Source: Morinoia aosen
Lineage: Eukaryota > Arthropoda > Malacostraca > Amphipoda > Talitridae
Direction of reading: 5' to 3'
Length of the DNA: 64,000 nucleotides
Assembly (NCBI GenBank): GCA_030386875.1
Contig: CM059558.1
Span: 2,046,001 to 2,110,000, forward strand
Below, one piece after another: positions 11,601 through 23,926 of the stretch (position 1 is its first letter; every line of letters begins with the position of its first letter). A model generated the notes under the pieces. That model searched no databases. It saw only the letters and a program-made list of their open reading frames with translations, and was not told the origin of the DNA. Position numbers and translations under genes: made by a program.

Positions 11601-12517
11601 TATGGAGTCGAGTGTTGGGTTTCTTGTGAGGGGTGTTAACTTTTGAGCATGTGTCCATCGAGACGAAGTGTTTATGTGAGATTGTGGCTATGGGTGCTTC
11701 TTCGAGGTTGAATTGGCCAGCAATGATTTCTTCCCAGATGTCCGGGTTTGGGTGTGCGACAGCGATTTTGAGGCCAGGAGGTTTTGCTGTTAGTTCTTCT
11801 ACTATCTGATGATTGGTGGGTTTGCTTGGAATATGCTGTGAGTTCGTGTCGCTGCGGAATAGTAAAACCTCTATTGTGTCATCGTGTCCAGGAGATTCTT
11901 CCGAGGATGGTTGTCTCTTTTTCTTCCGTTGTTTGGTTTTCTTCTTCGGGCTGGACTGCGTTCTCAAATTTTCTGTCAAGTTGTCGTCGCTGGTTTCGTC
12001 CTGGTTTAAGTTCTCTTCTGTTGAGTGGTGGCTTGTGTCCATTTCGTCTTCGTTGGGGTCGGTGCTTGCTTGTTTGACAGGTGCCTTCGTTGTGTCGGCT
12101 TGTGGTTGTTCGTTGGGCTGGATGAACATGTTGAATATTTTTCGTGAATCGCGATCGGGGAAATTGGTGTCCACGTCGTAATTTTCTTTGAGGGACTTCG
12201 ACAAGATTGGTCCGAAATCCCCTCCCTGTGCGAGGCCTGCGATGTGGGCCTCAATGATGATAGCGGCCAGTTTTATATGCATCTCTCAGGTGAGTGTGAG
12301 TGTATGTTCTGTTTTTGCAGTTTGTTGGATGGCCGTTTTTGCAATTTCAATGTATGTGCTCTTAGTTTGATCGGTTTCTTTTTTTTGGAGTTCGTCGTTC
12401 TTCTTGCGGATAGTTTCTTTCCTGTATGGGCAAGAAGCGGCGAGGGTTCGGTGGTTTCCTTGGCAGTTGAGGCACTTCTTGTGTGGTGAATTGCATTGTT
12501 GGTAGGTGTGGTCGTGT
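11533..12517 (-). pseudogene. LINE-A copy 1 ORF1, C-terminal part
   Basis: This is the charged Lys/Gln/Ser-rich tail of the nucleic-acid-binding ORF1, matching 62951-63870 of copy 2. One base has been lost near the end ('cccaac' against 'cccaaac'), so the frame runs past the ancestral TAA, although the TAATG junction itself is still present at 11598-11602. The zinc-knuckle portion lies beyond the GyA insertion, at 22101-22340. Confidence 0.85.
12514..12517. other. Target-site duplication of GyA, left copy (GTGT)
   Basis: GTGT directly precedes the left LTR and is repeated at 22101-22104 directly after the right LTR. The uninterrupted LINE-A copy 2 reads 'ccgtgtgcagcgc' at the same place (about 63867-63879), confirming a single ancestral GTGT. 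Confidence 0.9.
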
Positions 12518-13540
12518 TGTTAGCGGGTGCCGAATTAGGAAAAAGAATAATGCTCTCTCGATTACCAGAGGACTTAATGAAAATGAAGGAGAATAACCAA
12601 AAGCGTTCAGGTATATTTATAACAGAAACATAATCAGCGTAAATTACACAGGAGGGATTACGAAATAAAAACCAGTGGTTAAGAACATAAGGGAAAAGTC
12701 AGGAAACAATGAAACACTCATAGTTAGGAGAGCCCCAGAAATGGAGCGTGGGCGGGAAACACAGGGGTTTTTACACATCAGCTGAAAGAAAAAGACAACA
12801 CAGGTAAACTAAAAATAATGACAGTCTGCTTCCTAAGGCCGAAATAACGCAAGAAGAACACTAATTAACAGAAATAACAATTGACGGATAAGGCAAAGTA
12901 TACAACGAAATAGAAAATGGAATAATAGAAATAATATTCAAATAGGAAGTAAAATAATTGAAGTAAATAATTTGGTTAAATTTCGCATATTGACCGATAC
13001 ACACGTTTTTTGATAACCAAGTAACTAAGAATATTTTGAACGTTTCCACTTCAAAGGCAAGGCACATACAAATAGATTAATGAAAATAAGAATTTAGTTT
13101 AACAACTGAATAACTATGAATGAAGTTTATTCGCAGAATTTCACCGAAGTTTATTTACTAACTAACCAAGCAAGTCACGTACAAAAGAACAGAATCCTAT
13201 ATCTACTGTACAAACGGAACTTGGCTGAGCACACATATGTACATAATCCACTTACCTCAGCCACAGTTCCTACATACCGAAATTTATTCGGTTAATTTAA
13301 TCCGGTTTAATTTAATTGAATTTATTTATTCGATTTAGATTATTCACTTTTAGTTGGTCAATCAGTGATTTTACGAATTACTGGAAAGAACAAAAAATAG
13401 GGTTAAATGCACGTTCAAAAGCAGGTGTCCCAGCGTCACATTCTCACGAGTCAACAAGTAGCCACCAAATGACACGTTACGAGCAAGGTACTCCACAGAT
13501 AGGTTGAGGTTTAACCTATATTAAAGTGCGCACGGTAACA
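12518..13540 (-). repeat. GyA 3' LTR (left)
   Basis: Length is 1023 bp; plus-strand ends are TGTTAGC...GTAACA, giving the usual TG...CA termini with a 5-bp inverted TGTTA/TAACA. It matches 21077-22100 throughout. Confidence 0.95.
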
Positions 13541-13556
13541 TGCCCCCCCCCCACCA
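13541..13556 (-). other. GyA polypurine tract
   Basis: On the minus strand a run of G residues with the form GGTGGGGGGGGGGGGCA abuts the 3' LTR. This is the expected plus-strand primer site of an LTR retrotransposon. The long pure G run is striking. Confidence 0.8.
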
Positions 13557-13851
13557 GCTCAAGCTATCGGTGTTCAGAGGAAGTGTAACTAATCTTAAGT
13601 ATCAGCTCTAACTTCTCTGTCGAACGACTTCCGCATATAGAAATTGTCTACTGTAAAATTTGGAAGAGCAATTCATCACATTTCCCTAACAGTTTCCACT
13701 AGAGACAATTACCGACAACTCATCAGTTCACAATTGACTTAAGTCTAATACAAAGTTTCCATTAATACAATTATTTACAGTTTCCGTCTTTCCAGTATCC
13801 TCGGTTGAACATTCGGGTACTCAGGGGCTGGTTCCATAGAGCGAGTTTGTC

Positions 13852-16800
13852 TCACGATTGGGGAGCGATGAACCGCTGTCTGCTGACCAGTATTCCTCCC
13901 TGCCAATAGACCCACGCAACCAGACCGAGTCCCAGCCATCTCCAACTGTACACTCTCACAATATGAATCCAAAATTGTTCCAATTCTTGGACCGATGTGC
14001 GTCCCGATTTTACCCGAGCCACCTCATCATCAACTCTAAGATCGGGCACCGAACTACCCGTTGATTCAATGTCCCACGTCCGAATGGGGGAAAAAGATTG
14101 AAAGTTGTTTACGTTTAATTCAGATTCAGGAACCACCAAGCTTGAATTATTCTTACTGGTTACCCAATTACATTCCAAAAAGTGGACCAATTCCGTCCGT
14201 GCTTCATATTCGCAACCCCGACATGCTTTACAAGTTGAGTAATTACGATCAATTCGGTCGACTCCGGGGCAAGGCTCTACGTCAAGGGAAGAATTACATA
14301 AATCAGACCCAGGAATCGAAGTTTTCGCTCCCGAGGTCTCGAATGGAACCCGAGTGGCTAAAGAACTTCCCGAGGACGACACAGTATCATCGTCAGAGCT
14401 TGAACTCTCACTCAAAGAAAATAAACCTCCGGAAAAATCACCACAGGGAGGACTGACCATCGCTGGTACTGGAGTAGCCTCGACATAGCCATCCCATTGC
14501 CGCAAAGAGTTTGGGGGCTGCTTGTAGATCCTCAACTTCGAATGGTGTGCTCGGACGGTTATACCCGTTGACGGATTAGTAAGCTGATAAGTGACCCCGT
14601 TTTCGTTCACTTTAGTAACAACAAAGGGACCGGAAAAATTATCGGACAATTTGTTTACATTTAAAAACCCTTTACGTTCAATTCTCATAAGTACAATGTC
14701 TCCCTCCTGAAATGGCACAAATTTAGGGTGACCGACCCGCCATCTCCGTTCCAGTCCCGACGGCACAGGCAGCTGCCCCAAATTTACCTGATGAGACTTT
14801 GTTAACAGGAAGTCTGCGGGAGACATTCGAATTTCAGAATGGAAGGTTTGGTTATAAATTGTTACTGCTTGAGGTAAATTTTCATCCCATTGCACGCCAT
14901 CAGCTTTCAAGTTCCTCATTAAATTTTTAGCGGTCTGATTGACTCTCTCACAAACTCCATTACTTGTGGGGCAATAGGGGGTAGTTAATTGATGAAGTAT
15001 ACCCCTTTCTTCAAGATAAGCAATGAATTGATTAGAGGAAAATTCTGGGCCATTGTCGGTTAGTAGTGTACAGGGCAAGCGCAACAAAAATGGAAATACA
15101 CAATTATTGAGAGCGACAATGACAGAAGCGCTCTTCTTGTCTTTAATTGGGACCACTGACAACCATTTCGAGAAATGGTCCACAAGCACCAAACAACCAA
15201 TATAACCTCTTGAGGTACGCGGAAGCGAGATAAGATCCGCAGCAACCAATTGGAAAGGGTGTTCAGTAGTAATTTTCAGCGTAGGAGGCACAACCACAGT
15301 CGAATAAGACTTGAGAATTTGACACTGATAACAAGTTGTACACGCGTCTGAAACTACTTGGTACTTCTTGGGATGCCACACAACATTAAAGAGGATGTTA
15401 AGTACTTTGTCTCTCCCTATGTGAGCAAAATTTTGATGAATCGTCACCACTAATTCTACCAACAGGTCAAATGGCAAAACTGGAACGGGAGCCGAAGCCT
15501 CATACACCAATACATCATCAATGATAAACATTTTTGCAGCATACATTACAGATATCTCAGTTCCCATGGGCCAGTGGCTAGCAGGTGTCTTCTCCGCAAT
15601 ACAACGTCTTACCTCCGACAAAACCGAGTCGCGTTTCTGCACGGTCACGAGGGTTTCATTACCCATGAAAAAGGACACCTCAGCCAGACTTTCGCCGTCA
15701 GACTCCACAAGCACTCTCGAGTCACCCTCACTCAACAATGAAATAGCGTGAGACGCAACCCTGAGAGGCTGCTCAGCCTGCAAAATTAACACCGAAGGAT
15801 CGTACTTCCAAAGGGGTAGAGCATACATGACCGAAGCTATTTCTTTATCATTGATCGTGCACCTATTCGAGCTCAAGTCAACGTCAATTTGAGAAGTTAC
15901 TAGGAAGTCAAGTCCTATCAAAATAAAATGCGGCATTAGGCTATTTGACACAACAGCAAATTTATAAGCAAACGGTGTAGTGAATGACCCGACCTGTAAC
16001 CTCAACTCAGCGACCTTAGTAACGGTAGTTCTACTTCCTGTTAGTCCAACAATGTCACACACCTGCTCCTGTACAAACCTGACGTTTTGCCCATCGTCCA
16101 GCATTCTTTCCAAGGCAGACCGAGATATCAAACTTACTTCTGCTCCAGTATCAACAACCGCACACAAATGTAGCTCGCCTGTGACGACCCAAACCTGCGG
16201 CTGCATACCGAACTGATGATTGCAGGACAGGAGTTTATCCGTTCGTAAAAGACTTTCTAACTCCCGCTCCTCACCATCTATTTCACTATTCTCGTCAGAA
16301 TGCTGATTTATCGAAGGCACAACGCTATCGACTGGAACAGTGTACACACACTTGCAATTTATTTCTAGTACATTATAATTCCGCACTTCAATAAGTGGGT
16401 TGAAATGAATGCCACCTAAGCATTCCAAATGCACAATTGATTCATAATTATCATACTGGTAAATTACGGGTTCCGTCGACCAGAAATAAACAAAAATTCT
16501 AATTTGAAACAGTCGACTGGCTGGGAGAAGCACATCAAGGGAGGGCAATCGACCCGGAAACTGCATCGCCTTGTACTCCCTCCGAGCGCTACGAGAAATT
16601 TTTAACTTGTACTTATCTGAATTGTTCAAAATTTCTCCCACCAGCAATTGTCTAAGTTCATGTGGGCACTTGGATTTTTGAACAGACGAATTTACTCTAG
16701 AGAGGACTCTACAGAGACTCACAAAAAATCGCCTCCCCCCGGAGACGGTGGCCCATCATGCACCAGTCCCTCAGGGAGTCTAGGAACAGGCTGCTCACCA

Positions 16801-19091
16801 AAACTGCGCAAAGGAGAACTTATTCTAGATAAAGCATCTGCTGCCGAGTTTAAGCGCCCAGGTACGTAACGAATTTCGAAAGCAAAATCTGAGAGTTCGT
16901 TCAACGTCAGGGCTAAGCGAGAACACACAATTTTCATATTATGAAGATGGATTAACGGTTGGTGGTCCGTATACAAAAGAAATTCAATTCCATATAAAAA
17001 AGGCTTAAAAGTTTTAACTCCCCAGCGTAGCGCTGTCAATTCTCTCTCTAGGGTTGAATATGCAGCCTGAGCGGGGGTGAAAGTCATTGAGGCAAACCCA
17101 ATTACTCTATGGCTGCCATCCTGCTCTTGAGCGAGATACGCTCCAGCACCGTGACCGGACGCATCTACCCAAAGCTCTAATTTACTGGCCTCAGGGCCAT
17201 AGTCAGGGTATGCCAACTCCATCTCCTTTTGCATGTCACATTTTAATTGCTCAAAGGCAGACACCATTTCGTCCGACCATACCAGCGGTTTTGTCCGTCT
17301 ACCACCAGTACGGCATGACAAGGGCTTCTGGATGCTAGAACAGTTCGGGATGAACTTTCTTTGGAAATTAACAAGCCCCAGAAATTCTCTCAATTCCCCA
17401 ACCGTGGTAGGCTGAGGATAGCTTGCAATTCTCTCTGTGTACTCAGGGGTCTTTTTGATCCCTGTTTTGCTAATTATATGACCAAGAAACTCAACCTGGC
17501 CACAAAACCACGTACACTTGGCAGGCTTTATTTTAATGCAATGGTCAGCAAGGGTCTGAAGGACCTTAGCAACAAGTGATAAGTGCTCATGGAATGAACT
17601 ACTCATTATCAGTATATCATCAGTGTATACTATTACCTTGTTCGAAGGAAAACTACTTAAAACAGCCTGAATCTCTCTCTGAAACGCCGACGGCGCATTT
17701 CGAAGACCAAACGATAGTCTTTTAAACTGCCAATGATTTCTAGGAGTCGTGAATGCAGTAAATTCTCTACTAGACTCATCAATGGGTAACTGATAATAAC
17801 CTCGCACCAAATCAAGTCGAGAGAAATACTGCGTGCCATGCAACCCGAAAATGGAGTCTGACAGGTTGGGCACGGGAAACTTGTCGGGTACGGTGACTTT
17901 GTTCAGTTTACGGTAATCAATGCACATCCAAATAGATCCGTCTTTCTTCCGAACGGGCACAATAGGAGACGACCAAGGCGAAATGCTTGGTTCTATGATG
18001 TCAAGAGAATTCAACTCTTGGCATTGCCGCTCTATTTCGTCTGCAATAGGTTTAGGGAAACGACGCGGTTTTTGATAAATAGGGGTCGAGTCTGACAACT
18101 TGATTTGATGCTTGGTAACACTAGCATTTCCTAGGTCGGTCTCACCTGTGCTGAACACATGCTTGACTTTGCTGAACATTTCATAAACATCCCCCTTCAA
18201 TTCATCAGATAATTCCTCTAATTTAATGCTTTCTTTTAACTGTTCATCTGACCATTGTGACTGACTTTCAACCTCTTCAGGTATCTGTATCATGGATGAA
18301 ATGGAACCGAGCACTTGCCCTTCGCGAACATGCACATTAGACACATTGGAGACTACGAGAACTTTTTTTTCACGACAGTCGAATACTCCCGCAATACCGC
18401 GTAAATTATCCCTCAATGAGTTACTCATTTTGTTGTCTGAAAAGAGCAACAAGTCATTTTCACTGTGCTTCGGCGGCACCACATTTACAGACAACAATTT
18501 AGACTTCCCCACCTCCAAATGAACGTCCTCAGCTGCGTAACACAGTAAATCGGAATACTGAACACCCAATATACTTCCCGATACATCAAGAGATATTTCG
18601 GCACAGCCACCAGAAGTAAAGTGTTTCCTAAGCAACCTATCTCGCAAAGAAATTTCAAGTCTATTCTTTCTTAAAAAATCAATACCTAGGATTACAGAGT
18701 AGTCACATTTTACCGATTCAGGAATAATACAAAATTCGAAATCACACATTTCGAGGTCCCCAATTTCAACGTGACAGACTACTTTACTAAATGTAGTTAG
18801 GTTGTCACTGCCTATTACTCCCAATGAGAGGGCTGACTCGATAGGCTGCACATCAAGACTAGATGAAAATCTTTGAGAAATGAGCGATACTGCAGAACCA
18901 GTATCTACTAAAGCACTTACTGCTTTCCCATTGACAATTATCCCAACCTGAAGGAGGTTGCTGTTGGGTCTCATGAGGTATACCCGGCGGCCAGGAGCGA
19001 GAGGTACTAGAGGGACTTCTTCAAGCCCTTCCTCCCCAGCGTCAGACTGAGCCACGGAACCACCAGCCACCACCTCTTCAGATGACTCCAT
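13852..19091 (-). pseudogene. GyA pol region: PR1-RT-RNase H-OTU-like-PR2-integrase
   Basis: Domain order along the minus strand. First aspartic protease at about 18950-18640 (V-D-T-G-S-A-V-S-L-I-S, then V-I-L-G-I-D-F-L). Reverse transcriptase at about 18050-17380 (Y-T-D-D box near 17627). RNase H at about 17180-16820 (E-L-W-V-D-A-S-G, T-D-H-Q-P-L). OTU-like domain at about 16720-16375 (H-E-L-R-Q-L-L-V-G-E-I, S-L-D-V-L-L-P-A-S-R-L, G-G-I-H-F-N-P-L). Second aspartic-protease-like domain at about 16200-15820 (V-D-T-G-A-E-V-S-L-I-S, I-L-I-G-L-D-F-L). Integrase zinc finger and D,D-35-E core at about 15450-14850. Beyond integrase is a Ser/Asp-rich linker, a short cysteine cluster and a hydrophobic stretch. 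The fossil is broken as it stands. RT, RNase H and integrase place it in Ty3/gypsy; the PR2 and OTU-like calls rest on motif pattern. Confidence 0.85.
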
Positions 19092-19103
19092 CAGTGTGTT
19101 GCG

Positions 19104-20974
19104 CTAGTTCAATTCCGCGCCAGGATCCACCCTCGGCGCCTCCTTGGATGTGCCCTCCTCGGTCACGCGAGGAAGAGACGGCGCGAGTGACTCGCACAAC
19201 TTCGCAGTTGAGCCACCCACAGCGACACATGACGCAATTTCAGGAGGAGTTTGTGGAACAGGCCTCATTGGTACCCCATCTACAACGAGGCATCCTCGTT
19301 TAAAGCCGGTGCAACCTTTCCGTGTTTTATAATTAGGATCATAACGAGGGCATGCTTCTAGGTGGTGATCTTTCCCGCAAATTAGGCAGGCTTTAGATGC
19401 ACGCCAGCATTCGGCCCGCGTATGGTTTGGCTTTTTGCAATACGTGCAGCCAGCATTAGTAGAAGAGAAGGTGCGGGGCTGCGATGTCCGAGGGCTCGTG
19501 CGGTCACCCCCACGAGGACCTGGTCGAGCTCTCGTCTCTACTTCCCTAAATGGAGACTTCAGGGCAAGAGCATTCCTGCCGTGGAAAGGGTCTCCTGAAG
19601 CCAGCATGACAGTTCTCGTGGATGCGATTTCCTTTTGAAACTTACATGCCATTTGGATCATTCTATCAAAGGGCATGTGTTTGGCTCTTGGCGACTGTGC
19701 CCACAGAGCACGTTCGGCATCTAGGAGTTTGGAGGCAATATTTGGCTGGATGGTGTCAAGAAATTTTTTCCTTAGGTTGCGGGCAGATTCTTTCGCATCA
19801 CTAGGGTATGCCAGTTCAACGATAGAGATGAGCCTCATACCGTAAATATCGAGGCCTTCACCAGCAGTAGGACTAACCTGCTTCAACTTCTCCCTCCAGT
19901 AGCTTCTACTCCCAATTTTATGCTTTTTATAAAATTCCAGAAGGTGTTGTTTCATCGTAGGGTATTTGAGTCTCCGTCCACCTCTAACATTGTAGACGTC
20001 TAGGAGCTCATCCACTAGAAACTTGGAAAGTTCTTGAGTCTGGTCATAGCTGTCACCATTGAATTTTTTTATGAAGTACGTCTCGAAGGACTTGAAGAAA
20101 TCTTCAAGATGAACAGTTCCATCCATGGTGAAAACAGGTGGAGTAACCACTTCACGACGATCACTCCTCTTCGCGTAGTGTTTCGGTTTCACTGCTAAAA
20201 CCTCATCTGAACTTTCTGATCCCTCAGTCGAAAAACTGGTACCCGGCTCTGAGAATACCGAGGTATCACTTGAGAAGATGGTGATTTCTTCCACTTTTAG
20301 AGGTTTTTCCCTTTCTTCATTTTCTTTTTTGTAGATGCAGATGCCAGTCTATGCTCATTGCTCCCGACCTCAACGTTCACTTTAGCGACTGGTGGGCTTC
20401 CATCACAATCTTGTTGACTGTCATAACTCAGGATGTGGATACATCGCTCAGCTGCAGGCACTCTACTCCGGTATTTATCTGCAGCGATGGACGAAAGCGT
20501 GTTAAACCATTCCTTGTAGGTTAAGGACCCATCGGCTAACTCAGATGAAGTAACGAACAAGGTTTCACTCTGCTGAAGAAGCAAGTCCAAATGCGTTGCA
20601 GCCAGTGCATTCCTTATGAATGCGGCATCCAGGTCACTTCCCAGCCAGCAAGGAAGAATATTCCAGCGTAGTTCGTCGAGTCTGGGCAAGATGCTAGGGT
20701 TGATACGCCACCCGAATTTTCCGGCAATAAAGTCGGCACGTACTTGAGGGTGAGAAAATTGATTCAGAAGCGACTGAAGAGTAATGGTCGCTGAAAGAAC
20801 TGCTTGAGGGGAACTGGAACTGGCGTCAGTATTCTTCGGGTCATTTGCCGTGGACCTTTGGTGCTCATCCTGAGTATCACCGCTTGCCGGCATGCCTCTT
20901 GGGTATGCGGCGCCCGCTGTGTTACCCAACCCACGCTCCACATCAAGGTCTAATTCCCTTTCAGAGGCAGACAT
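19104..20974 (-). pseudogene. GyA gag region
   Basis: A start codon at 20974 follows the primer-binding site by about 80 bp. The N-terminal part is acidic and unrecognised. The middle has capsid-like spacing with a conserved Y-x2-M-x2-H-L-L-x-F-Y block. The C-terminal part carries a CCHC zinc knuckle (C-T-Y-C-K-K-P-N-H-T-R-A-E-C, about 19440) followed by a shorter C-L-I-C-G-K-D-H-H-L-E-A-C. The counterpart in GyB is a single gag frame with the same layout. The fossil is broken. Confidence 0.8.
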
Positions 20975-21055
20975 TGCTTATAGCATGGTAAAGTAACAGG
21001 GAAAAGGACAAATAAAGAATTAATAATAAGATAGAAAATAGAAAGCAATAGAGAG

Positions 21056-21075
21056 AAATCCCGTCGGAGATGCCA
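21056..21075 (-). other. GyA primer-binding site
   Basis: One base inside the 5' LTR the minus strand reads TGGCATCTCCGACGGGATTT. TGG is the complement of a tRNA 3' CCA. The rest resembles, with mismatches, the 3' end of animal tRNA-Asp, so the primer assignment is tentative. Confidence 0.6.
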
Positions 21076-21076
21076 A

Positions 21077-22100
21077 TGTTAGCGGGTACCGAATTAGGAA
21101 AAAGAATAATGCTCTCTCGATTACCAGAGGACTTAATAAAAATGAAGGAGAATAACCAAAAGCGTTCAGGTATATTTATAACAGAAACATAATCAGCGTA
21201 AATTACACAGGAGGGATTACGAAATGAAAACCAGTGGTTAAGAACATAAGGGAAAAGTCAGGAAACAATGAAACACTCATAGTTAGGAGAGCCCCAGAAA
21301 TGGAGCGTGGGCGGGAAACACAGGGGTTTTTACACATCAGCTGAAAGCAAAAGACAACACAGGTAAACTAAAAATAATGACAGTCTGCTTCCTAAGGCCG
21401 AAATAACGCAAGAAGAACACTAATTAACAGAAATAACAATTGACGGATACGGCAAAGTGCACAACGAAATAAAAAATGGAATAATAGAAATAATATTCAA
21501 ATAGGAAGTAAAATAATTGAAGTAAATAATTTGGTTAAATTTCGCATATTGACCGATTCACACGGGTTTTGATAACCAAGTAACTAAGAATATTATGAAC
21601 GTTTCCACTTCAAAGGCAAGGCACATACAAATAGATTAATGAAAATAAGAATTTAGTTTAACAACTGAATAACTATGAATGAAGTTTATTCGCAGAATTT
21701 CACCGAAGTTTATTTACTAACTAACCAAGCAAGTCACGTACAAAAGAACAGAATCCTATATCTACTGTACAAACGGAACTTGGCTGAGCACACATATGTA
21801 CACAATCCACTTACCTCAGCCACAGTTCCTACATACCGAAATTTATTCGGTTAATTTAATCCGGTTTAATTTAATTGAATTTATTTATTCGATTTAGATT
21901 ATTCACTTTTAGTTGGTCAATTAGTGATTTTACGAATTACTGGAAAGAACAAAAAAATAGGGTTAAATGCACGTTCAAAAGCAGGTGTCCCAGCGTCTCA
22001 TCCTCACGAGTCAACAAGTAGCCACCAAATGACACGTCACGAGCAAGGTACTCCACAGATAGGTTGAGGTTTAACCTATATTAAAGTGCGCACGGTAACA
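21077..22100 (-). repeat. GyA 5' LTR (right)
   Basis: Length is 1024 bp; same termini as the left LTR, with about 20 scattered differences and a one-base length change in an A run. Confidence 0.95.
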
Positions 22101-23170
22101 GTGTGCAGCGCATTCAGAGCAGTTTGGTGTCTCGGCAGTGCATTGATGTGTAGAGTGGTCCTCGATTTTGTAGCATTTGAAGCAGATCGGTAGGTGAGTG
22201 TATTTTTCAAGTTCCATTTGCGATGGTGTGATCTTTGTGTTGAACATGAGCCCATTCTGGAGAGCGCGTTGTGTCATGGCAGTGTCGGTGAAGGTTACTT
22301 CTATTACGTGAGTGTAGTTTTTGATTTTGTTTATTTCCATGATTTTTACCCATTGTTGTACTCATGTTATTTCTTCTTGAATTTCTTGCGGTTGGCGTTG
22401 GCCAATGCTGCTGTCCAGTTGTCTTATGAAGATGGTGCTTTTGGCTCGGAGATCTGGGGGAATGATGGGTGTCAGATTTATTTTCTGGAAGTGTTTGGTG
22501 GCTTTGTCCGATGTCAGTTTATCAATGGCAGTGATGTCATCAGTTATGGCGTAGAATCCACTTGAGTTGCTGGTAATTCGTATGAGGGGGGCTTCCAGGT
22601 GTTTGAATGTAGTTTCAAAGACTTGTCGTCGGTCTGTTTGTAGCCTGGGGTCGATCTTGCGGAGTTGGATTTTTTTGGTAGTGTTGGGTTTTTGGCGGGC
22701 TGTGTTGGGATGGTTGTGGTAGTTTGCTTGGTCGTTCGTGGTTGAGTGTTGTTGCCAGGGATGGCGTTGGTGCGTGTGTTAGGGTTATGTTGCATAGTGT
22801 TAGGTCTTATATTGGTGGTTGTTGGTAGTATGCCGCGGGAAAACTGGCTATAGCCACCTCTCCATGAACCTCGACTTCCTTGGTGGGGAAGCATGGTGTT
22901 AGTCCTAAGTGTTGGTGTATAGTCTCAGGCGTCGGATTTGTCCGGAAGGCGGCTGGTGCCCTACTTGTACCCGCTCCCCCCTACTATAATGTGGTTTGCC
23001 CAGTTGGTCTGGGGCCTTTCGGTACACCAGACTCTTATACCTTCCGGCGACGCTCAACGGTCGGTAAACGTAAGAGCGAATTAAGAAAAGGCTACTCACA
23101 CCCGCTTGGGAGGCCAGGGCTCGGCAAGCGAGGTGGGAAATCGGCTGCTGTTGTGATATCTTGGTAGTGA
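22101..23170 (-). mobile_element. LINE-A copy 1, 5' portion (5' UTR and ORF1 N-terminal part)
   Basis: It resumes LINE-A immediately after GyA. The frame 22894-22544 starts with an ATG-led M-L-P-H-Q-G-S-R-G-S-W-R-G-G stretch, rich in Thr, Asn, Gln and Pro. Then 22340-22101 carries E-I-N-K-I-K-N-Y-T-H-V-I-E-V, the first zinc knuckle (C-F-K-C-Y-K-I-E-D-H-S-T-H-Q-C) and the start of the second, where GyA inserted. A frame change lies between 22544 and 22340. 22900-23170 is a GC-richer 5' UTR. The exact 5' end is not fixed, as copy 2 leaves the window before this point. Confidence 0.75.
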
Positions 23171-23780
23171 GAAGGTCGTTGCTGAAGATTAGATGCTTCT
23201 TAGACGGTTTTCACAGGTGAACTCTCACCTGACGCAGGGCATTTTCATTGCATCGCTACAAATGTACTGAAAACTTTAACAACATCATAAAATCAAGCCA
23301 TAACCAAAGTAAAAATAAATAGCAATGATTTTCCAAAAAGCTGAAAATAAATAAAAGGAATTGAAAAAAGAAGAAGAAAGCACCACGAATTAAAATCATA
23401 TTCAATAAATGATTTACGATCAATAAATTTAAAACAAGTCAGTTCAATAAAACGTCCAGAGACCAGCTCCATCTTCAGTAAACAGTCTGCAAAGCAGAAG
23501 ATATAATGAATAAGATCAGACTTTTTATTGCAATACATGGCCACAATAAAGTGTACGAGGTAATTATCAGCATTGGCTTTATTGACTTCAGTTTTTTCTA
23601 ATGTACATAGCAATCTATCACTTATTCTCGATATTATTTCTAGTATAGTTATGGCTACATTATTTGAAGCTTTTTAAGTTTTCAGTAAATTGAAAAAAGG
23701 ACCAATACGAAGTTGAGCTAAGCAGGTTCTATAAATTATTGCCAATTATAAGATAGAAATTTTAAACGGCAAACAGGAGC
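23171..23780. other. No gene seen
   Basis: AT-rich. A minus-strand open stretch at 23293-23613 lacks an ATG at its upper end and has low-complexity, hydrophobic content, so I do not call it. A C run of about 14 lies near 23791-23806. Confidence 0.5.
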
Positions 23781-23832
23781 CACTAGCTACAACCCCCCCC
23801 CCCCCCAACGCAGCGATTGACCCAGTCCAGTT

Positions 23833-23926
23833 GTACCCGGCAGCTTACACCACAGCCCCCGCTGTACACGGCAGCCCTCACCACAGCCCCCACTGTACCC
23901 GGCAGCCCTCACCACAGTGCCGCTAC
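23833..23926. repeat. 31-bp tandem repeat, 3 units
   Basis: The unit begins 'gtacccggcagccctcacca' and ends 'cagcccccact'. It is GC-rich in an AT-rich setting and lies just after the poly-C run. Confidence 0.85.

Larger units (their letters stand above)
8521..12517 (-). mobile_element. LINE-A copy 1, 3' portion (ORF1 3' part, ORF2, 3' UTR)
   Basis: The stretch is collinear with the second copy at 59863-63870, with many substitutions and small indels. The element runs right to left. Its 3' end is where similarity to copy 2 stops ('cgatgcttatag' at 8521). No poly-A tail is present; instead the junction carries a short (gttc)n run on the plus strand (about 8507-8520). The 5' portion resumes at 22101 after the LTR element GyA that inserted into ORF1. 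With that removed, the copy is about 5.1 kb, so it was probably near full length. Confidence 0.9.
12518..22100 (-). mobile_element. GyA: Ty3/gypsy-type LTR retrotransposon, 9.58 kb, broken
   Basis: A complete-length fossil in minus orientation: 5' LTR (right), primer-binding site, gag region, pol region, a non-coding stretch of about 310 bp, polypurine tract, 3' LTR (left), flanked by a 4-bp target duplication. LTRs differ at about 2% of positions (roughly 20 differences in 1023), so it is older than GyB but not ancient. It carries about two or three breaks in its coding regions. The pol region has an OTU-like domain and a second aspartic-protease-like domain between RNase H and integrase. 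No env is seen. It sits inside ORF1 of LINE-A copy 1, in the same orientation as the LINE. Confidence 0.95.

Noticed and set aside
23293-23613. 106-codon minus-strand frame with hydrophobic C-terminus
   Set aside because: No ATG at the upper end, low-complexity AT-driven composition and no recognisable family.
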